Source of the DNA: Bacteroidales bacterium | GTDB lineage: Bacteria > Bacteroidota > Bacteroidia > Bacteroidales > WCHB1-69 | Direction: 5' to 3' | Assembly: GCA_024400715.1 (NCBI GenBank) | Contig: JAKSMH010000125.1 | Coordinates: 1-5,122 of the forward strand | DNA: 5,122 bases | Shown: piece by piece, positions 1 through 5,122 of the stretch | Layout of the letters: the number at the start of each line of letters is the position of its first letter | Numbering within the stretch: position 1 is the stretch's first letter | Notes under the pieces: generated by a model | Seen by the model: the letters and a program-made list of their open reading frames with translations, nothing else | Told to the model about the DNA's origin: nothing | The model's database searches: none | Translations under genes and position numbers: made by a program

Positions 1-23
1 TGCAGTTGAGAGAACAGAGAATG

Positions 24-3000
24 CTAATTCATTCCCATTTGTTCCAGCAGATGACAATATTCATCCAACTGCTGTTGGTAGGACTCGTCCTCACGGCCTG
101 TTTTATAGTCTATGACCATTACCTCATCGTCCATGAAAACAATACGGTCCGGACGACGCAACTGTCCATTTCCCGTTAAAATGGTGGCTTCATTCAAAAC
201 TGGGACTCCTGGGGCAAAATAGGGTTTTAGCGACTCGTCATTCATAATTTTCCGCAATACCTTTGCCAACACTTCACGGTCTTCGGCTGCTTCAACCGGA
301 GCCAAAATCGTATTTAAATCATCTTCGCTTTGAGGGAAATCCTTTAACTTGGACAAAAAATCGTGAATAAACACGCCCAATTCCTGTTCGGGAGAAGTCC
401 ATTTTCCGCAAATCAACTGATCGGAACGCAAAGTAAAATCGGAAGAATAAATTTGCGTAAGAGCTGGATAATCTTCCTTGATTTCCTTGCCTTCCTGTTT
501 ATGAAAATCCTTATTTCCTTTCCAATAGTCGATGAGCGGTTCTTGAATATCATTGTTTGTGGAACAAATATATTGATACAAGAATTTGGCATAATTGGCC
601 ACCTTTGCCTGAGGATTACCAGTGATAATATACAAACCGTCGCCAGCACGGGTATGGGCCACGTAAATCACATTCACATTGTCAATTTCCGTCATTTGCT
701 TTTCTTCCTCAGACACTGAAGCAAAAGAAGTAGAAGACAAAACCGAACTACTGGTCGGGATATGGACATACGGCAACAGCAGCTCCGGTTTTTCATTTTT
801 CACCCAAGCCGTGACGGAACCATTGACATTGCGATAGCTACGCATTGGATAAATCACGATAGGATATTGCAATCCCTTAGACTGATGAATTGAAGTAACC
901 GTTACCGCATTGGACTCTTTCGAAGAAGTGATAGACAACGTGCATCCCTTGTCGTCCCACCATTTGAGCAACTGCGTCAAATCGGAGAATTGGGCATTGA
1001 AATTTTCGTAAATTGCATCCAACAAAGCAATAACGTAGGCATCCACCTGTGAAATTTTATAGGCCTTCAGCAATTCCTTCACGATAGTAAACACCGGAAA
1101 ATCTGACAATTGGCGCAATTGCAGCAACGAATCAGGATTTACTTTATCTCCCAGACTTTGAACAAAAAGATTAAAACCGTCGGGTTGTTCCAAGATATTG
1201 AGTTTTTCCGCCCAGTCATCATCACAGAAATACTCAACAATGGATAATTGAGCCAAAGCATCGTTGGGATTCAAGATATAGCGTAAATTATTAACCACAA
1301 GCATCACTTCGGGAGAAGAAGACAGGCGCAGTGAATCGGAAGAAATCACCGGCACTTGTTTAGTCGCGAGATACTGCGCAATATCCTGGCAGGTTTTATT
1401 CGCCTTGGACAAAACCGCCATATCCCGATAAGAATACCCTTTCGCCAAGGCATCGTTGATAGCTTTTAAGGTTTCAATCTTCAAATAATCTTCGCCATCG
1501 TTTTCTTGTTGAAAGCGCACATAGACAAAACCTTCGCGATCCGTTGGCGTTTCCTGTTTCACATCTTCATAGTAAGCCTTCAGCAATACATTATGAGCAA
1601 ATGTATTATCCGCCAAATATTTAAAAAAACCATTATTAAATTCAATCACCGACTTAGACGAACGATAATTAGTTGACAACGATTTCGGTAAAAAGTTCTC
1701 CGAATCGATGATATCGTGTCCTAAATTCCGATTCAATCCTTCAACAGTAGATAAAGCGTTTAACAATTTGGAATCCCCATTTCTAAAACGATAGATAGAC
1801 TGCTTAACATCGCCAAAAAGAATGGTGTCGCCACCCTCTCCGTAGCCGCCAAAACCAGATAAAGCATTTATTATCAAGGGCTTCAGATTTTCCCATTGCA
1901 AATGGGAAGTATCCTGAAATTCATCCACGAAAAAATAGGCGTACTTATTTCCTATTTTTTCAAAAAGGTAAGGAGTTTCATCTTCCTTTATTTCATCGTA
2001 AATACGGCTATTGGTCTCATTCAGGAAGAAAAGATTATCTCGCAATTTAATATCATCCATAATCTCTTTCAAGTCAAAAAGCAAGAGCAAGGATGAACTA
2101 TATTGACTAACGAGGTTAACGTCGGTGGACTGGGTTTGCCTTTCGCATATATTGGCATACAATTCCCGTATCTGGGGTTGCAGACTTTCCTGGCTCCCAT
2201 CAGGGGACCTCAACACCGATGACGCATCGATTCCCTTTTGGACATTGGCACCCGGTGTTTTCATCGAATTGTCTGACAAATCCCGTATCCACCTAAAGAC
2301 ACCTGTTTTGCCACCGACAAAAGAACTCGGATCATCGCCAAAGGCATAGATGATTTTTTGAAGTTGTTCTATTTCCTTTTTTAGATTTTCCTGATTTTGA
2401 TTTCGTTGACGATGCAGTTCCAAAACGAATTTTTCCAATTCATTGGAAGCAGTTTCACCTTCAATCTTATTATTATGCAAAATACTTAAGGCTTTAGCTG
2501 CTTGAAATGCTTTTTCGTTATAAATGGCATTTAGTGACGAGCGCAACTCGTTCTCGATTTGCCATTTGCCGCTTTCATGCATCTGCTTGTCCACCAAAAA
2601 CAGCACGCGGTTGACCAAATCGGCATCCTGCCTCGACAATTTATTGAGTAGAATATCAATCGTTTGATCGTAGCACTCCGACAAATCAATGGCGACATTA
2701 TAATTCATATTGATACCCAAATCGAAAGCGAAAGAGCGGATAATGCGTTGGAAGAAACTATCGATGGTGCTGATGGTGAAATTCGGGTAATCGTAGAGAA
2801 TCTTTTTTAATAAAACTTGTGATCTTTCTTGAAATTCGGCTTCGGAAAGCAGCTTTATTTTTTCATTTTCCTTCAACAAGCCATAGATGGCGGCATCGGA
2901 ACCTTTGAGTTCTGCGACGGGCGTAAAAGCGAATGTTTGCAGTGTCTTGACAATACGCTCCTTCATTTCCGCCGTAGCGTTATTGGTAAAAGTAATAGCC

Positions 3001-3107
3001 AAAATGTGGCGAAATTTATCGGGATGTAGAAGGCACAACGATAAATATTCCGCCACAAGATTTGTTGTCTTTCCTGAGCCGGCAGAGGCCTTATAAACCT
3101 TAAACAT
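24..3107 (-). CDS. UvrD/RecB-like ATP-dependent helicase-nuclease (AddA-like, PD-(D/E)XK C-terminus)
   Basis: Probable helicase-nuclease subunit for processing double-strand DNA ends before recombination, cytoplasmic, AddA/RecB type. Superfamily 1A helicase motifs are visible in order: Walker A ASAGSGKT (residues 7-14), Ia AITFTNNATAEMK (37-49), DEAD-like VDEFQDT (394-400), III FGDVKQSIYRFR (431-442), IV TNYRSS (479-484), V SIHQSKG (739-745) and VI YVAHTR (815-820). The nuclease domain follows: GVFIH with H915, E973, D987 in RPDR, IDYK with D1000 and K1002, and Q1013xxxY1017. The D987-D1000-K1002 spacing equals that of E. coli RecB D1067-D1080-K1082, so nuclease activity is likely retained. 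The ATG is seven bases after the purE stop and places Walker A at the normal distance from the N-terminus. The protein ends ten residues after Y1017, where relatives usually add a last hydrophobic strand. The family is sure; the exact complex (AddAB-like or RecBCD-like) is not. Confidence 0.93.
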   Translation of the reverse strand: MFKVYKASAGSGKTTNLVAEYLSLCLLHPDKFRHILAITFTNNATAEMKERIVKTLQTFAFTPVAELKGSDAAIYGLLKENEKIKLLSEAEFQERSQVLLKKILYDYPNFTISTIDSFFQRIIRSFAFDLGINMNYNVAIDLSECYDQTIDILLNKLSRQDADLVNRVLFLVDKQMHESGKWQIENELRSSLNAIYNEKAFQAAKALSILHNNKIEGETASNELEKFVLELHRQRNQNQENLKKEIEQLQKIIYAFGDDPSSFVGGKTGVFRWIRDLSDNSMKTPGANVQKGIDASSVLRSPDGSQESLQPQIRELYANICERQTQSTDVNLVSQYSSSLLLLFDLKEIMDDIKLRDNLFFLNETNSRIYDEIKEDETPYLFEKIGNKYAYFFVDEFQDTSHLQWENLKPLIINALSGFGGYGEGGDTILFGDVKQSIYRFRNGDSKLLNALSTVEGLNRNLGHDIIDSENFLPKSLSTNYRSSKSVIEFNNGFFKYLADNTFAHNVLLKAYYEDVKQETPTDREGFVYVRFQQENDGEDYLKIETLKAINDALAKGYSYRDMAVLSKANKTCQDIAQYLATKQVPVISSDSLRLSSSPEVMLVVNNLRYILNPNDALAQLSIVEYFCDDDWAEKLNILEQPDGFNLFVQSLGDKVNPDSLLQLRQLSDFPVFTIVKELLKAYKISQVDAYVIALLDAIYENFNAQFSDLTQLLKWWDDKGCTLSITSSKESNAVTVTSIHQSKGLQYPIVIYPMRSYRNVNGSVTAWVKNEKPELLLPYVHIPTSSSVLSSTSFASVSEEEKQMTEIDNVNVIYVAHTRAGDGLYIITGNPQAKVANYAKFLYQYICSTNNDIQEPLIDYWKGNKDFHKQEGKEIKEDYPALTQIYSSDFTLRSDQLICGKWTSPEQELGVFIHDFLSKLKDFPQSEDDLNTILAPVEAAEDREVLAKVLRKIMNDESLKPYFAPGVPVLNEATILTGNGQLRRPDRIVFMDDEVMVIDYKTGREDESYQQQLDEYCHLLEQMGMN

Positions 3108-3114
3108 TATTCAA

Positions 3115-3591
3115 TTAGTCGAGGGTTGAATCCAACACTTTCTTTTCCATTTCCACTCTGTAATCTTTCAATTGAGCAGCTATTTTCTCATCAAAGGCAC
3201 CCAAGATTTCCACTGCCAACAGACCGCCATTCTTAGCACCGTCGATAGCCACGGTAGCCACTGGGATTCCGCCAGGCATTTGAACGATGGACAAAAGGGA
3301 ATCCAAGCCGTTCAGGGCCGCGCTCTTGATAGGGATACCAATGACGGGAAGGGTTGTCTTGGCGGCTGTAATGCCTGCCAAATGAGCGGCACCGCCGGCA
3401 CCGGTGATAATGACCTTAAGGCCTCTTTCACGAGCCGTAGAAGCATATTCTATGGCCTTTTCGGGTGTTCTGTGGGCACTGATTACAAATTTTTCGTAAG
3501 GAACATTGAATTCGTCCAATACGTCACAAGCTGCTTTCATAGTGTTCCAATCACTCTTGGAACCCATAATAATTCCTACTAATGGTTTCAT
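3115..3591 (-). CDS. purE: 5-(carboxyamino)imidazole ribonucleotide mutase (PurE, class I)
   Basis: PurE moves the carboxylate of N5-CAIR to carbon 4, giving CAIR, in de novo purine synthesis in the cytoplasm. At 158 residues it has the normal length for a single-domain bacterial PurE. Visible motifs are MGSKSDW (9-15), SAHRTP (38-43), [10 protein letters not shown] (64-73), [20 protein letters not shown] (85-104) and [12 protein letters not shown] (105-116). S11, D14 and H40 match active-site S16, D19 and H45 of E. coli PurE. The '[12 protein letters not shown]' loop resembles class I enzymes, which take N5-CAIR made by PurK, rather than class II enzymes, which use AIR and CO2 directly. No purK is in the window. 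The start codon lies one base after the stop of the DUF3109-Nudix gene and the helicase gene starts seven bases beyond its stop, so it is almost certainly co-transcribed with both. No strong Shine-Dalgarno is seen; the upstream bases are A-rich. Confidence 0.97.
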   Translation of the reverse strand: MKPLVGIIMGSKSDWNTMKAACDVLDEFNVPYEKFVISAHRTPEKAIEYASTARERGLKVIITGAGGAAHLAGITAAKTTLPVIGIPIKSAALNGLDSLLSIVQMPGGIPVATVAIDGAKNGGLLAVEILGAFDEKIAAQLKDYRVEMEKKVLDSTLD

Positions 3592-3592
3592 A

Positions 3593-4546
3593 TTATTCTT
3601 TTTTTACTGATTTCCATAATTCTTGCAAAGTGGGATAAGAATCCCGCAGTAACTTTTCAACCTCCGACTTCTTTACCCACCGTGCCTCCACGATATCCTC
3701 TTCCGTTTGCGGCACCAAGTTTTCGCCGCCAGCGGCTTTCATCACATACCAATACGTTTCCTTGCCCACCCATTTATCGTCCATCATATAGGTATGGAAA
3801 GTTGACGGCAACTGACTAACGATGGAGAGTTGTGTCAATCCTGTTTCCTCCCCCACTTCTCGCAAAGCCGTTTCTTCGATGGTTTCGCCCTTCTCTGCTT
3901 TTCCCTTGGGGAAGTCCCATTTTCCACGACGATAAATCAAAAGCACTTCATCATTGTCATTAAAGACCACACCGCCCGCCGCCTTGATATCCTCATAATG
4001 GTCTTCCAGCTTTTGGAAAAAGCCCTCACTATATGCACGGATAATAGGTTCTTTCAAAAATCTAAAGACCGGCAAATGCAAGCGTTTTCCCAATTCACAA
4101 GCATCTTCGCACACCATCCAACGATGATAATTCAAAGCTTCATAGTCAGGAAGTTTTTTCACTCTAATTGGATAAAGGTGACAGGAAATAGGTTTTTGGA
4201 AGTCGATTTCACCCTTTCTAAACGCCTTCTCTATAGCACATTTAGCTACGCCATCCTCATCATAATAGGCGTATGCACATCGCTCGTCACTCAACAGTGG
4301 GGTCACGAACGAACCTTCCATATCATAGTCGAAGGTGCCTTCGGCTTCCACCTTATCGACACCTTCTTGAGACATATACTTTTTGAACAGAGGATAATTA
4401 TCCTCAATATCCGCAATTTCTTCAGGAGCAATAGGTGCTCCGGTATCTCCTTCGACGCAGCACAAGCCTTGGCATTTCGACAAATCGCAACAGAATTGAC
4501 TCTCGAAAAGGTCGTCAGAGACTAAAACATTATCGATGATTATCAT
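3593..4546 (-). CDS. DUF3109 - Nudix hydrolase fusion protein
   Basis: This is one uninterrupted 317-residue reading frame with two parts. Residues 1 to about 188 match DUF3109, a Bacteroidota family of unknown function normally found as a free protein of about that length. It is cysteine-rich: C19, C20, C25, C29, C30, C90, C103, C122, C146 and C150, with C-x4-C-x3-CC near the start and a [13 protein letters not shown] block (119-131). This suggests a metal or iron-sulfur site, which is inference. Residues about 189-317 are a Nudix domain with a complete GX5EX7REVGEETGL box (215-237), preceded by AAGGVVFN (189-196) and [11 protein letters not shown] (206-216). Nudix enzymes cleave nucleoside diphosphates linked to another moiety. 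The FPKGK style recalls dinucleoside-polyphosphate and MutT-like members, but the substrate is unknown. The Nudix half has no cysteine. No signal peptide or membrane segment is seen, so it is cytoplasmic. Its ATG overlaps the upstream stop codon and its own stop lies one base before purE. Confidence 0.92.
   Translation of the reverse strand: MIIIDNVLVSDDLFESQFCCDLSKCQGLCCVEGDTGAPIAPEEIADIEDNYPLFKKYMSQEGVDKVEAEGTFDYDMEGSFVTPLLSDERCAYAYYDEDGVAKCAIEKAFRKGEIDFQKPISCHLYPIRVKKLPDYEALNYHRWMVCEDACELGKRLHLPVFRFLKEPIIRAYSEGFFQKLEDHYEDIKAAGGVVFNDNDEVLLIYRRGKWDFPKGKAEKGETIEETALREVGEETGLTQLSIVSQLPSTFHTYMMDDKWVGKETYWYVMKAAGGENLVPQTEEDIVEARWVKKSEVEKLLRDSYPTLQELWKSVKKE
4543..4546 (-). other. ATGA stop/start overlap (probable translational coupling)
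   Basis: On the minus strand the TGA stop of the T9SS protein gene shares bases with the ATG start of the DUF3109-Nudix gene. This arrangement commonly allows a terminating ribosome to restart on the next frame. The start is supported independently because DUF3109 proteins characteristically begin right at this 'MI-I-x-D-x-x-V-S' stretch. The bases just upstream are A-rich (a run of A in the Lys-Lys codons) rather than a purine Shine-Dalgarno motif, which fits Bacteroidota. Confidence 0.8.
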
Positions 4547-5122
4547 TTTTTGATAAACTTCTTAACCAGATTATCGGCTTTTACGAAATAGACACCTGCT
4601 TCAAGTTTGCTGACATTCATAACATTTTTCGCATCCACTACAGACTGAGACAGCACCGTCCGTCCGCAAATATCGACAATTTCGATTTTTTCGGGAAGGA
4701 CATTGCCATTAAAAATCAGATTCAGCTCATTATAGGCAGGATTAGGATACATTTGCATTTCCGCATTTTGAACATCTTCAATACCCGTAGCCGTCATTTT
4801 GAGGATAACGGTCGTTGACAATGAAGTTTCCGCATTGGAAATATGCAATTCCTGTTGGTCGATACCCGCCATTGCTGGCGCACAAACCACGTACAGCCAA
4901 CCTCCATTGTAAGGCATCGTTGCCGTATGCGCATAATTTTCCTGATCCACGGAAACCAAGAAATCACCTGCTACGCTAACATCAATATCGCTTACTAAAT
5001 CAGTTGCATTCACATATACTTCCTTAGGTTGCGAAGTATCTCCCGCCTCAACATAAAACACCAATGATGAAGGAGTAGCAGACAAAGACGGATTGACTTC
5101 CTCCAGATAACGGGGTACGCCA
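4543..5122 (-). CDS. T9SS type A sorting domain-containing protein (partial, 5' end outside window)
   Basis: C-terminal 192 residues of a larger exported protein; the frame stays open to the window edge, so neither the true start nor a signal peptide can be seen. A TTG at 5085 could be taken as a start, but the frame continues upstream as ...EEVNPS, and that cut would fall inside a domain, so I treat it as internal. Residues about 10-113 of the fragment look like an Ig-like beta-sandwich repeat: a P-S-L-x-F start, a conserved Gly after FYVEA, a middle V-x-V-A-G-D-F-x-V-S stretch, and a closing VILKMTATG. Such repeats are common in Bacteroidota surface proteins. Residues about 120-192 form a type A sorting domain with MYPNPAYNELNL, IEIVDICGRTVL, LEAGVYFVKA and the basic end VKKFIKK. 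It directs export through the type IX system, after which it is normally cleaved and the protein released or anchored. The catalytic or binding function of the missing part is unknown. Confidence 0.9.
   Translation of the reverse strand, partial: GVPRYLEEVNPSLSATPSSLVFYVEAGDTSQPKEVYVNATDLVSDIDVSVAGDFLVSVDQENYAHTATMPYNGGWLYVVCAPAMAGIDQQELHISNAETSLSTTVILKMTATGIEDVQNAEMQMYPNPAYNELNLIFNGNVLPEKIEIVDICGRTVLSQSVVDAKNVMNVSKLEAGVYFVKADNLVKKFIKK

Noticed and set aside
1..23. Possible terminator or next-gene start after the helicase stop codon
   Set aside because: Only 23 bases remain. No hairpin followed by a T run and no convincing start codon can be seen in them.
363..719. A 118-codon plus-strand frame, and an overlapping 78-codon minus-strand frame at 413-649, within the helicase-nuclease gene
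   Set aside because: Both overlap the well-supported linker and nuclease region of the helicase gene in other frames and have no recognisable motifs.
2118..2345. A Ser/Gln/Gly-rich stretch of the helicase (about residues 255-330) considered as a possible inserted element or small plus-strand gene
   Set aside because: The reading frame continues through it without disturbance, the stretch falls in the variable region between motifs Ia and II where family members normally carry an extra domain, and no repeats or inverted ends bound it.
3172..3582. A 136-codon plus-strand frame opposite purE
   Set aside because: It is fully antisense to an unmistakable purE and its translation resembles no protein family I know.
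3830..4525. A 231-codon open frame on the plus strand, opposite the DUF3109-Nudix gene
   Set aside because: It lies wholly antisense to a gene with clear domain motifs, and its translation shows no recognisable domain. It looks like a chance shadow frame.

Overview
The window looks like part of a Bacteroidota (probably Bacteroidales-like) chromosome. The main evidence is a protein with a C-terminal type IX secretion (T9SS) sorting domain, a secretion route essentially confined to that phylum. The DUF3109 family and the style of the RecB/AddA-like helicase-nuclease point the same way. Start codons lack strong Shine-Dalgarno sequences, which is also usual there. All coding is on the minus strand, so transcription runs from high to low coordinates.

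Layout in transcription order: (1) 5122-4543, the 3' end of a gene for a secreted or surface protein, with an Ig-like beta-sandwich domain followed by a T9SS type A sorting domain; its 5' end lies outside the window. (2) 4546-3593, a 317-residue protein that joins a cysteine-rich DUF3109 domain to a Nudix hydrolase domain. (3) 3591-3115, purE, the class I N5-CAIR mutase of purine synthesis. (4) 3107-24, a 1027-residue UvrD/RecB-type helicase with a C-terminal PD-(D/E)XK nuclease domain, the AddA/RecB-like subunit of a double-strand-break repair enzyme. Only 23 bases follow its stop codon, and I see no feature in them.

The junctions are very tight: a 4-base ATGA overlap, then 1 base, then 7 bases. 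There is no room for internal terminators or conventional intergenic promoters, so the four genes are probably one transcription unit whose promoter lies upstream, beyond the right edge. The products do not form an obvious single pathway. One is exported, one makes purine precursors, one repairs DNA, and the Nudix fusion probably handles a nucleotide-type diphosphate. The shared theme for the last three is nucleotide and DNA housekeeping, but that is inference.

I see no RNA gene, mobile element, CRISPR array or repeat. The most unusual items are the DUF3109-Nudix fusion, in which all ten cysteines sit in the first half, and the abrupt end of the helicase-nuclease right after its QxxxY helix. 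I found no convincing evidence of a wholly new system.
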